Below, one piece after another: positions 36,198 through 42,932 of a stretch of 44,286 bases of DNA. Made by a program: the position numbers and the translations under genes. The DNA is from a bacterium (GTDB lineage: Bacteria; Vulcanimicrobiota; Xenobia; Xenobiales; JADMJV01). Each line of letters begins with the position of its first letter. The stretch's first letter is position 1. The stretch is from contig JAFEBA010000059.1 of the NCBI GenBank assembly GCA_018266105.1, positions 1 through 44,286 on the forward strand, in the 5' to 3' direction. The notes beneath the pieces were generated by a model, which was not told the DNA's origin, searched no databases, and saw nothing but the letters and a program-made list of their open reading frames with translations.

Positions 36198-36266
36198 CCT
36201 TTCCCAAGTTGCGGCCTGAGGTTGGGTCAAAAGAGGCCTGTTGAAGTTTCCTGAGAAGTCCGGGAA

Positions 36267-36620
36267 ATGCTAAGCCCGAATCCCGTTTTGCTTCGAAGCC
36301 TTACTCACCTGGCCTGGGCCGACGGTAAGCTGGCCGAGGAAGAGATCAACCATCTACGTGCACTCTACCGAGACTTAGGCGTGGAACACTATCTGCAAGA
36401 AGAACTCCTGGCTCAGGAATGCCCTCAGCCCAAAGAGCAGGATTTGCTGGTGGCCTGTCCAGACCCGGGCACGCGGCGTGAATTCCTGAAGGCGGCAGTC
36501 GATCTGGCCTGGTCCGACGGGGAATTATCCGATCAGGAATGGACCCTTATTAAGTCCTGGTGCTGGATGTTCTCGATCAAAATCCGCACCTGGCAAGAAT
36601 TGCAGCGCTGGCTCGGCTAA
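36267..36620 (+). CDS. TerB-like small helical protein
   Basis: The 117-aa product has two TerB-like blocks: LTHLAWADGKLAEEEINHL (about 11-29) and AVDLAWSDGELSDQEWTLI (about 76-94), both with W-[AS]-D-G-x-L-x-x-x-E. It is related in design to the protein at 2779-3246 but is shorter. The role is unknown. It starts after the acyltransferase terminator and converges with the selenoprotein gene over a GC-rich hairpin. Confidence 0.7.
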   Translation: MLSPNPVLLRSLTHLAWADGKLAEEEINHLRALYRDLGVEHYLQEELLAQECPQPKEQDLLVACPDPGTRREFLKAAVDLAWSDGELSDQEWTLIKSWCWMFSIKIRTWQELQRWLG

Positions 36621-36642
36621 ACACCCTGCACCCCAACCCTGG

Positions 36643-36670
36643 GGACCGACCCGAACAGACGGGTCGGTCC
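36643..36670. terminator. Hairpin between convergent genes
   Basis: GGACCGACCCG (36643-36653) pairs with CGGGTCGGTCC (36660-36670). No T run follows on either strand, so termination is likely but unproven. Confidence 0.5.
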
Positions 36671-36680
36671 GTCCGGAAGG

Positions 36681-37217
36681 TCAGTCGTTCACGGCGGCCG
36701 AGATCGCCGCATTGAGTTTATCCGAGTCGCTGGGTGTCCAGTTCACGAAAACGGCGGTCGCCTTGCGATTACGGTAGACGATCACGGTGTTCTTGACTTC
36801 AGGCGCGGTGCTGATTTTGTATCCCGCAATGGCCTCGTCGTTGGCGCCCTTGAGCAGGGCCAATCCGACATTGTCGGCCTTCTCAGCCGTATTCAAGGCC
36901 TTCAGATGCTGCGCATCGTCCTGAACAAACAGGATGAAGCTCTTAAATTCGGCCTTCTCGTTGCTTCTAGTGGCCTTGCTCAGAAGGCTCAGCAGAGGTT
37001 TGGTGTTGGCATCATCTTTGCCATTCACGAAGACCTGACACGCAGGTCTGGTTCCATACTTTCAAACAGGGCAGGTATCAGTGCCGGCGTCCGGGCCGGT
37101 GATATGCTGGGGATGGTGAGCCGGCAGGCGGTCACCGATGGCGGGGCCGGACTGCGGCACCGCCCAGGTGGCCGCCGAAACCAGCGCCAGCGCCAGAAGC
37201 ACGCGTAAATTGCGCAT
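36681..37217 (-). CDS. Probable secreted thioredoxin-like selenoprotein (in-frame TGA read as Sec)
   Basis: One reading frame runs from ATG 37217 to TAG/TGA at 36681, interrupted only by a TGA at 37062-37064. A Sec signal peptide (MRNLRVLLALALVSAATWA) is followed by HITGPDAGTDTCPV and TGA, then KYGTRPACQVFVNGKDD. That gives C49-P-V-U52, where related CxxC proteins of planctomycete-like bacteria have C-P-V-C-K-Y-G. A 7-bp hairpin 12 bases after the TGA fits a bacterial SECIS. The rest, to about residue 178, has a thioredoxin-like pattern (FILFVQDDAQ, TVIVYRNRKATAVFVNW). Rare AGA Arg use in the hairpin supports constraint. AAGGAG lies 10 bases upstream of the ATG. Alternative: a Cys to stop mutation, or two separate genes (the 3' part from GTG 37028). 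Confidence 0.7.
37031..37049 (-). promoter_or_regulatory. Putative bacterial SECIS element
   Basis: Downstream of the TGA on the minus strand, AGACCTG pairs perfectly with CAGGTCT around a CGTGT loop. The loop starts 19 bases after the TGA and has G as its second base. Both fit the published bacterial SECIS rules (hairpin close to the UGA, small apical loop with an early G). Confidence 0.65.
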
Positions 37218-37301
37218 TTCCAGGGTTCTCCTTTGGGTTATTGGCGAATCGCTCGCTGAAGGACAGGTGCGCATTCCCTCGGCCGGGTCCTGCCTGAGGA
37301 G

Positions 37302-37721
37302 CTAACGGGCCGAGGCCGGCAGTCCAAAGACTCGGTCAAACCCGAGAGTGAAGAGGAAGCTGTAGACCAGGAAGAAGGCCACCATGCCCATCTGCAGCAT
37401 CCAGGCTTTGAGTAGCGTAATTCCCAAACCCCAGGCGAACAGCGGGATGAGCGCCAGTACCAGACCCACTTCAAACCCGATGGCGTGCAGAGCCCGCAAC
37501 CAGACCGGGCGGCCTTTGGTGGCCCGGCCTGCCTCCCATGCCTCAAAAAGTGAGTTGTAGATGAGATTCCAGGTAACGGCCAGAGCCGAAGTGGTCACTG
37601 CGATCAGGGTTGATTGGGCGAAACTGTGAGCGGCCAGAAGCCGCAGGGCCAGGCTGCTGAGCACAATGGCCAGGCCCTCGTAAAGGGCCACATAAACGAT
37701 TTTGCGTTGTATTCCTTGCAT
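37302..37721 (-). CDS. PACE-family small-molecule/biocide efflux protein (AceI-like)
   Basis: The product is about 139 aa with four membrane helices in a tandem two-helix repeat. RKIVYVALYEGLAIVLSS and WNLIYNSLFEAWEAGR carry the first repeat, with conserved Glu and Asn residues. RALHAIGFEVGLVLALIPLF and MVAFFLVYSFLFTLGFDRVF carry the second. This is the proteobacterial antimicrobial compound efflux (PACE) pattern, seen in AceI for chlorhexidine or short diamines. ATG 37721 is chosen over TTG 37751, and the transcript may be nearly leaderless. A divergent LysR gene starts 72 bases away, as in aceI/aceR. The selenoprotein gene follows after 84 bases on the same strand and may share its transcript. 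Confidence 0.85.
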   Translation of the reverse strand: MQGIQRKIVYVALYEGLAIVLSSLALRLLAAHSFAQSTLIAVTTSALAVTWNLIYNSLFEAWEAGRATKGRPVWLRALHAIGFEVGLVLALIPLFAWGLGITLLKAWMLQMGMVAFFLVYSFLFTLGFDRVFGLPASAR

Positions 37722-37745
37722 GTTCGCAATATATAGCGGAATTTC

Positions 37746-37760
37746 TGACAAATAAAGTCA
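37746..37760. promoter_or_regulatory. Candidate LysR operator in the divergent AceI/LysR promoter
   Basis: TGAC-AAATAAA-GTCA is a perfect interrupted palindrome in the 72-base gap between the efflux and LysR genes. It overlaps a TTGACT-like -35 box for the efflux gene and fits a LysR-type (T-N11-A-like) site. Confidence 0.5.
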
Positions 37761-37793
37761 ACAGCTTTCATTTTTTCTGATAAGATCGCAGCC

Positions 37794-38663
37794 ATGGCTT
37801 TCACCTCCGACAACCTGCAGGTCTTCCTGACGGTGCTCGATCAAGGTTCCTTCTCCGCAGCCGCGCGCGTCCTGGGGCGCGTGCCCTCGGCGGTCAGCAT
37901 GAGCATCGCTCAGCTGGAAGCGGAACTCGACCTGACCCTGTTCGTCCGCACCACCCGTGAAGTGCGCCCCACCGAGGTTGCCCGCAGCCTAGAACCTGAA
38001 GCGCGCCAGCTTTCCAGTCAACTTCGACGCCTGCAGGTACACGCGCTCGCACTCCACCAGGGCCTGGAAAAACGCCTGACGCTGGGAGTCGCGCCCGAAT
38101 TGCTATCAGCCCCCTGGAGCGAACCGTTGGCCCGCCTGGCCGAGGAATATCCATCGTTGGAAGTCGAGGTTCTGTCTGCCCCTCAGGCCGCCATCTTGCG
38201 AATGCTGCACGAGCAACTGGTGGATCTGGCCATCCTCTTCGAGAGGGTCGGAATGGATGAGCGCGAGGCCTTCCAGGAGCTGGGTAGCGAAACACTGCTG
38301 GCGGTTTGCTCCCCCCGCCACCCCCTGGCCCAACGCAAGGTTGGCCCGGAAGACCTGATGGATCACCGTCAGATTGCCGTTGCCAGTCGGGAAACTCGAG
38401 GAGTCGACCCGCGACTGGTCATTTCGCGGAAACTCTGGCGCACGGACAGCGATCTGGCCACCCTCAGTCTGGTTTCGGCTGGACTGGGCTGGGCCTTCTT
38501 GCCCCAACGTCTGGCCGAAGCCCACGTCACCACCGGCAGCCTGCAAATTTTGCAGATGAAGAACATGAGTAACCAGCTTCGCCTCTGGGTGGATGCGGTC
38601 TGGTTGCGCGAGCGCCCCCAAGGCCTGGGCGCCCGACGCTTCGTGGAACTCTTGAGACCTTAG
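37794..38663 (+). CDS. LysR-family transcriptional regulator, AceR-like
   Basis: The 289-aa product has an N-terminal HTH (NLQVFLTVLDQGSFSAAARVLGRVPSAVSMSIAQLEAEL, read in parts) and a two-lobed C-terminal effector domain from about 90 (LTLGVAPELLSAPWSEPLARL). Length and layout are standard for LysR. The divergent partner is an efflux gene, so by analogy with AceR it probably activates the pump on binding its substrate. That link is inferred from gene order. It converges with the Cdh gene over 49 bases. Confidence 0.9.
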   Translation: MAFTSDNLQVFLTVLDQGSFSAAARVLGRVPSAVSMSIAQLEAELDLTLFVRTTREVRPTEVARSLEPEARQLSSQLRRLQVHALALHQGLEKRLTLGVAPELLSAPWSEPLARLAEEYPSLEVEVLSAPQAAILRMLHEQLVDLAILFERVGMDEREAFQELGSETLLAVCSPRHPLAQRKVGPEDLMDHRQIAVASRETRGVDPRLVISRKLWRTDSDLATLSLVSAGLGWAFLPQRLAEAHVTTGSLQILQMKNMSNQLRLWVDAVWLRERPQGLGARRFVELLRP

Positions 38664-38712
38664 AGCATCATCAAGGACGCGTGCCCCCAGGTAGTTGAGC
38701 GCTTTAGAGAAT

Positions 38713-39588
38713 CTACGGAGGGGCGTTGGCGTGACCCATGAGCCACTCCTCGGCCGAGCCGCTATCGTGAGGGCCCTTTGGCAAACTGGGGTCGCTGCCG
38801 TAGCGGCCATCAATGACGAGAAAACCCTTTTTGCCTCGAGCGTCGGTCATTGGCACAACCGCAATCGAGTGTTGACCCAGATGCGTGCGAGCATATTCCT
38901 CGCCGTGCTCGGCAACCAACTGGTCGTGCACAAGCTGCATCGGGTTTTGGATAAGCTCATCCCCCTCGAGGAATACGGCTCGATACTGATGATTGCCGTG
39001 GATGGGGTTGAGCGGACTGAAGTGTTCACCGGAGACCTGACCCTGGTCCAGCTGCTGCTTGAGCTGCTGGCTCAGCTCGGGATCAATCTTGTCGGCGTGG
39101 ATATGCAGACGGTCCTGGCTACGGCCCCCTTGGGAATTCACGGCAAGGGCCACACCCTCCCGGTTCTTTGCGTATTTCCAGGCATCCGCGAAGTAGTTCT
39201 CAGCCCCCGGCTGGAGCAGTCGGGGGTCTTCCATGCCGGTAATTGGAGCCAGAGGAACGGTCAACTGGTCGCTGGGGAAATCCTTGCCCGAGAGAACCGC
39301 AACCCCATGCTCGCGGTCCAGAGCTTTAAGATCATTAGGGCCGTCGCCCAGATGACCCTGGTCCACGAGTTGGCCCAGACGGTCAGCATTTCCGTAGCGG
39401 TAGAGAAAGGTACCGTCAGCGTCCACAATGGTCTTGGTGGGTTGCTTCGGAGGCGCCGTGAGGCTGACACTGTCGTGAGTCAGCTCGGCCTGAGCATTGG
39501 GACTGGCCAGGGCGGGCACGCCCAGCGCGCCGGCTACGGCCAGGGTGCGCAGAAAAGCCATCGGATTGCAGAGGCCGGGTACGTTCAT
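38713..39588 (-). CDS. cdh: CDP-diacylglycerol diphosphatase (Cdh)
   Basis: The 291-aa product has an N-terminal hydrophobic export segment (MAFLRTLAVAGALGVPALASPNAQA, from internal Met 10), then LIPTG-like strands. The Cdh core PITGMEDPRLLQP, YFADAWKYA, ALAVNSQGGRSQDRLHIHADK contains the HxH phosphodiesterase-type site (LHIHA). Cdh hydrolyses CDP-diacylglycerol to CMP and phosphatidate and can act on other nucleotide diphosphate compounds. ATG 39588 is the listed start; ATG 39561 would begin the signal peptide directly. Its presence fits the lipid block upstream, but it is not adjacent to it. Confidence 0.85.
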   Translation of the reverse strand: MNVPGLCNPMAFLRTLAVAGALGVPALASPNAQAELTHDSVSLTAPPKQPTKTIVDADGTFLYRYGNADRLGQLVDQGHLGDGPNDLKALDREHGVAVLSGKDFPSDQLTVPLAPITGMEDPRLLQPGAENYFADAWKYAKNREGVALAVNSQGGRSQDRLHIHADKIDPELSQQLKQQLDQGQVSGEHFSPLNPIHGNHQYRAVFLEGDELIQNPMQLVHDQLVAEHGEEYARTHLGQHSIAVVPMTDARGKKGFLVIDGRYGSDPSLPKGPHDSGSAEEWLMGHANAPP

Positions 39589-39691
39589 GCCCGCCTAGCA
39601 TAGCAGTCAAATGTTGCGACCAGGTTACCTTCCGGCTAACTTTTCTTTGAGATCCGGCTCACAGCTTTCGGGCCGCCCCTCGAATCGGGCC

Positions 39692-39841
39692 ATGACGAAT
39701 ATCTTCAAAGGCCTGACGGCCAGCCTGTTGCTTGCTCTACCGCTGGCTGCGGAGGAGTTTGGCCCGCGCCCATACCATGGATTCCTCGCCAACGACCAGC
39801 AAGAACCGTTATCCAGACGACACTTCCATCCGCGTGCTTGA
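39692..39841 (+). pseudogene. 5' remnant of a secreted-protein gene
   Basis: A 49-codon frame starts with a clear signal peptide (MTNIFKGLTASLLLALPLAA) then EEFGPRPYHGFLAND and stops. An overlapping +1 frame from 39777 to about 39905 continues 40 codons (S-W-L-K-G end) up to the intron remnant. This looks like a gene broken by a frameshift and the insertion. The family is not recognised. Confidence 0.35.
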
Positions 39842-39902
39842 GCAGAAGCTGAATTTGCAGGCCGCACCGGCCTGTTTACGACCGCAATCGTGGCTGAAGG
39901 GA

Positions 39903-39973
39903 ATGTAGACCGGGGAGATCGCTCTCACCGGGCTCCCACAGAACCCGGCGTGCAGATTTCCCGCATCGGGCTC
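39903..39973 (-). mobile_element. Group II intron 3' fragment (domains V and VI)
   Basis: The minus strand at 39973-39941 is a 33-base domain V: GAGCCCG at the start pairs with CGGGTTC at the end, AGC triad at positions 2-4, an inner GCGG/CTGC helix and a GAAA loop. A second GC-rich hairpin (to about 39903) fits domain VI. The intron body and reverse transcriptase are absent; sequence upstream of domain V switches at about 39985 into the AbiEi remnant. It marks a deletion or recombination breakpoint. Confidence 0.6.
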
Positions 39974-40007
39974 CCACCTTAGAATGTTCACACGTCTAAT
40001 CAGACGA

Positions 40008-40605
40008 ATGGATGGACAACTCACCGCCGTGACCAAAGCTCTGTCCCGCTAAGAGAAGGCCGGTCAGTTACAGCGACTGAGCAAGGGGATCTATTACCGA
40101 CCCAGGCCGACGGCTTTCGGAGTTAGCCGCCCCAACGAGACCTTGCTCCAGCCCATGGCGGCCCGCCGGCATCCTCGGACTGACCACTCAAAACTCGAGC
40201 AAAAGGTGAGTCTCCACCAGCGCCCTAAGCCTGCCACGAAAGCTCCTCGGAGAGGATACCGTCATTTATCGCGCCCGCCCAGCCGCCTGGAAAGGCCTCA
40301 GGCCCGAAGAAGCGGCCATGCTCGAACTCCTGAGAAACCGAGCCTCGACCTCCGAGCTGTCCCGGGAGCAAACGCTTCAGCGCATCCTGGCGCAGATGTC
40401 CGAAACCGGTCGATTCGAGTCCCTCATGAAAGTTGCCATGACGGAATCGCGGCGCGTTCGCGCCATGCTCGGCACAATTGGCCAACAGCTCAATAGGCCA
40501 GGAAAGCACCTGCAGCTGCTCCGTGCTTCCCTCAACCCGATCACCCGCTACAACTTCGGAGCCCTGGCTGGTCTTCCGCAAGCTCGCCAATGGAAAGCAC
40601 GATGA
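40008..40605 (+). pseudogene. Decayed AbiEi-like antitoxin (type IV toxin-antitoxin)
   Basis: Frame one from ATG 40008 gives TAVTKALSR, a TAA stop (40050-40052), then EKAGQLQRLSKGIYYRPRPT, the winged-helix end of AbiEi/DUF6088 antitoxins. Another frame from about 40258 gives TVIYRARPAAWKGLRPEEAA and RRVRAMLGTIGQQL, the C-terminal domain. At least one stop, a frameshift near 40150-40258 and a probable deletion break the gene. The stop overlaps the toxin ATG by 4 bases (ATGA), the usual coupling in this pair. Confidence 0.6.
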
Positions 40606-41172
40606 GGCCCTCCCAGCATCCAGATTTTGATCAGGCGGTCCTGGCAGCCGAAGCCCTCTTCCAGGCCCATGGTTGGACCGCGGCTTTCATCGAGAAAGAC
40701 TACTACAGATCCATTCCTATCTGGGCAGATGTCTGAGCGAGACCCAGTCCACTCTGGACTGCGAAGATGGTTATTACATTTCCGCCGCACTTTCGTCGAA
40801 AAGCTCTTCGCCATCCACGCCAAAGTAGAGCTCTATCTGCGCAACGGTGAGCCCATTGGAACTTATAGCCGTCACTACTACGACCTCTACCAGCTGGGCC
40901 AGCGCCAGGAGGTCCTGGAAATGCTGCGCTCCGACGAGTACACGCAGATCAAAGAAGACTACGAGCGGATCAGTCTGCGCCATTACCGCAAGAGCTACTT
41001 CCGGCCAGACCAGATGAGTTTTTCAAACAGCCGCGCCTTGTTTCCTCAGGGCGAGCTGGCAGAACGACTTGGTGAAAATTATCAGCGCCAATGCCAGATA
41101 CTTTGCTTCGGCCCTTTCCCTCCGTGGAACAAGGTTCTTCAACTGTTTGAAGACTTGCGCGCCGATCTTTAG
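40602..41172 (+). pseudogene. Decayed AbiEii-like nucleotidyltransferase toxin
   Basis: ATG 40602 opens HPDFDQAVLAAEALFQAHGW and FIEKDYY, the AbiEii start, then stops at 40734-40736. A different frame carries the family C-terminus: RRTFVEKLFAIHAKVELYL, SRHYYDLYQLGQ, SLRHYRKSYFRP to 41172. The middle nucleotidyltransferase core (GGT-x-L and acidic residues) is missing, so the toxin should be inactive. AbiEii-type toxins modify tRNA or nucleotides in phage defence; here it is a relic. Confidence 0.6.
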
Positions 41173-41180
41173 AGGCCAGC

Positions 41181-41225
41181 CGTTGTCTCACTTTTGGGAA
41201 AAATCGTATCAAAAATGAGATAACG
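41181..41225. repeat. 16-bp inverted repeat upstream of serine recombinase
   Basis: CGTTGTCTCACTTTTG (41181-41196) matches the complement of CAAAAATGAGATAACG (41210-41225) at 14 of 16 positions, with 13 bases between. Its size and place just upstream of a resolvase-type gene fit a res-like binding site. Confidence 0.55.
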
Positions 41226-41340
41226 TCCTGGATCAGGCAAGATTTCACTCGAGCCGAATGGGAGCGATTGTAGCTAGCGGCATGACTTTGAAGGTCAAGC
41301 TCGAAGCCTTTGGTTGAAATCGTTACAAGGAAGATCACCT

Positions 41341-41898
41341 ATGAATATCGGCTACGCCCGCGTTTCCATCCAAGACCAGAACCTCGACCTCCAAAAACAA
41401 GCCCTCAAACAAGCCGGCTGCAAGAAAATCTTCGATGACCAGCTCAGCGGCAGCCGCGGCGACCGTCCAGGCCTGGCCCGAGCTCTAGAAATTCTCCGCG
41501 CCGGCGACACGCTGGTCGTCTGGAAACTCGACCGCCTGGGCCGCAACGTCAAGCACCTGGTCCACCTGGTGGCCCAGCTCCAGGAGCAAGACATCCAGTT
41601 CAAGAGTCTGACCGACAACATCGACACCAGCACCACCAGCGGCCGCTTCTTCTTCCACGTGATGGCCAGCCTGGCCCAAATGGAACGCGAGCTCACCCTG
41701 GAGCGCACCCACGCCGGCCTGGCCGCCGCCCGCCAGCTGGGCCGCATCGGCGGCCGCAAACGCCAGATGACCGACAGCAAAATCGCCTCCGCCAAAAAGC
41801 TGCTGGCCACCGGCGTCTCACCCAAAGAAGTCGCCCCGAACCTCGGCGTGTCCATCCCCACCCTCTACCGCTGGGTGCCGGCCGGACAGTGCAACTGA
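41341..41898 (+). CDS. Small serine recombinase (resolvase/invertase family)
   Basis: The 185-aa product has the full resolvase catalytic domain: NIGYARVSIQDQNLDLQKQ with the nucleophile Ser at about residue 9, LARALEILRAGDTLVVWKLDRLGRN (R-x-x-R pair region), and RFFFHVMASLAQMERELTLERT (E-helix). A short C-terminal HTH (SPKEVAPNLGVSIPTLYRWV) follows. The family recombines DNA at res or hix sites and is typical of Tn3-type transposons, plasmids and phage inversion systems. AAGGA lies 9 bases before the ATG. Inverted repeats flank it at 41181-41225 and 41897-42037. No transposase is in the window. Confidence 0.92.
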   Translation: MNIGYARVSIQDQNLDLQKQALKQAGCKKIFDDQLSGSRGDRPGLARALEILRAGDTLVVWKLDRLGRNVKHLVHLVAQLQEQDIQFKSLTDNIDTSTTSGRFFFHVMASLAQMERELTLERTHAGLAAARQLGRIGGRKRQMTDSKIASAKKLLATGVSPKEVAPNLGVSIPTLYRWVPAGQCN

Positions 41899-42037
41899 TC
41901 TTCTCAAAAACGAGGGTTTTCGAGATCTTTTGCCTCGGACTGGTCGAGGTGCGGATTTACGGCATCCTGGGTTCTCGAAACTCATTCTCGAAAAGATTTT
42001 CTCGGTTCCGCGCTTGATCACGAGTTTTGAGAAGATC
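41897..42037. repeat. Array of TTCTCGAAAA-like motifs in inverted orientations
   Basis: GATCTTCTCAAAA (41897-41909) and its exact complement TTTTGAGAAGATC (42025-42037) enclose further related boxes: TTTTCGAGA (41917-41925), TTCTCGAAA (41972-41980) and TTCTCGAAAA (41985-41994). The copies begin inside the recombinase stop codon. This fits a multi-site recombination or accessory-binding region of the recombinase. Confidence 0.5.
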
Positions 42038-42108
42038 TTGTCCAGCTGGGTTCTTAGACTTTGCCCGACAGGTGTCCAAGAAGTCGCCCGCGGACTTCAG
42101 ATCGACAG

Positions 42109-42143
42109 AAAAAACACCCTAGATCGGTGTCGATCTAGGGTGT
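42109..42143 (-). terminator. Strong minus-strand terminator
   Basis: ACACCCTAGATCG (42114-42126) pairs perfectly with CGATCTAGGGTGT (42131-42143) around a 4-base loop. On the minus strand TTTTTT follows, so it ends leftward transcription from the RHS side. Confidence 0.8.
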
Positions 42144-42370
42144 AATCTCGCTGGACGGGCGGAAGCTGGGCCTAAGCCTGGCCCCCGCCTTCGGATCCCA
42201 AAGGTGAAATGAACGTAGCCCAATCAACATGGGGTGCCAAAGCGAGGGTTTTAAATGGGCTGAGTGCTGGCTGGTAGGCAGAGTGCTAGCCCGGCCCCGG
42301 AACTGACGTTCCGGGAGGCCGGGCTGAACGTGTGGCGATAGCTGAGAGGCTGGCGCTTGCGCCAGGATAA

Positions 42371-42397
42371 AGAAAAAGCGGGCTCGCGGGCCCGCTT
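42371..42397 (-). terminator. Terminator of the RHS-downstream gene
   Basis: On the minus strand AGCGGGC (complement of 42390-42396) pairs with GCCCGCT (42377-42383) and is followed by TTTTTCTTT. It lies 83 bases after the 145-aa gene. Confidence 0.75.
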
Positions 42398-42479
42398 AAG
42401 ATCGGCTTGGTTGAAAGACTTCCGGTATTTCGACCCGGCGGTCGAACTCAAACCCGGAATCAAGTGCCATCCTTTGGCT

Positions 42480-42917
42480 TCATTCTCTCTCAATTGAGAA
42501 GAAATGAGGTGGCAGTCGGCCGGTTTTTTGGTATTCCATGGCCCTGCTCAGATTGCGCAGATCCTTTACCTCGTTTGGTTCTGAAGCAAGCTGATAAGCA
42601 AACGCCGCTCTTGCAACCTGTGGATTGGGGTGCTTTATAAAACCCTGAAAGACCTTATGGGGCTTCGGGGAGTCCTGCCCTCGGTTGGCAAGGAAGATTA
42701 ACTTCATCAAGTTGAGTGCCGCGACAGTCTCCTTCTCAAAGGAGACCTCAGAGTTGTTCAACCAGTTATTAGCCAGTTCTTCCAAGAACGCCCGCCTGTT
42801 GGATAAAGTCTCGACGACTTTCTCGTCTAGAGCATCGTCCAACTCCTCTTTCCGGAACCTGTCGTTGATGTAGGCCAAGTGCGCTGGACCACCGTCAAAA
42901 GCAGGAATTTGGGGCAT
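42480..42917 (-). CDS. Hypothetical protein, possible RHS immunity protein
   Basis: The 145-aa product is soluble and mostly helical, with HEAT-like hydrophobic spacing (VVETLSNRRAFLEELANNWL, TVAALNLMKLIFLANRG, NPQVARAAFAYQLASEP). The NPQVARAAFAYQL stretch resembles a repeat-protein helix. No family is recognised. AAGGAGG lies 7 bases before the ATG, only 15 bases after the RHS stop, so it is the RHS operon partner. Small genes in this place are often immunity proteins to RHS toxins; that is inferred from position alone. Confidence 0.6.
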   Translation of the reverse strand: MPQIPAFDGGPAHLAYINDRFRKEELDDALDEKVVETLSNRRAFLEELANNWLNNSEVSFEKETVAALNLMKLIFLANRGQDSPKPHKVFQGFIKHPNPQVARAAFAYQLASEPNEVKDLRNLSRAMEYQKTGRLPPHFFSIERE

Positions 42918-42932
42918 TTTCTTACCTCCTTG

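Larger units (their letters stand above)
39589..40007. other. Gene-poor accessory gap
   Basis: The 419 bases hold the broken signal-peptide frame, the intron remnant and, just before the AbiEi remnant, a CGTCT-AATC-AGACG inverted repeat (39993-40006) that could be its old operator. I see no intact gene. Confidence 0.6.
41899..42479. other. Hairpin-rich gap downstream of recombinase
   Basis: The 581 bases have no convincing gene. They hold the motif array, two minus-strand terminators and two strong hairpins: AGCCCGGCC/GGCCGGGCT with CCGGAAC/GTTCCGG inside (42288-42325), and CTGGCGC-TT-GCGCCAG (42350-42365). An 80-codon minus-strand frame at 42251-42493 runs through the hairpins and is not supported. 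Confidence 0.6.

Noticed and set aside
34818..36230. 470-codon minus-strand frame
   Set aside because: It is a shadow of the acyltransferase gene and runs through its terminator.
38695..39603. 302-codon plus-strand frame
   Set aside because: It is antisense to cdh, whose HxH motif and export segment are convincing.
17271..39650. Shared 13-mer TCCGGCTAACTTT near 17273 and 39634
   Set aside because: Two copies of a 13-mer in 44 kb on both strands are expected by chance; no wider similarity or riboswitch core was seen.
42251..42493. 80-codon minus-strand frame
   Set aside because: It runs through three strong hairpins and a terminator, with no ribosome site or domain.
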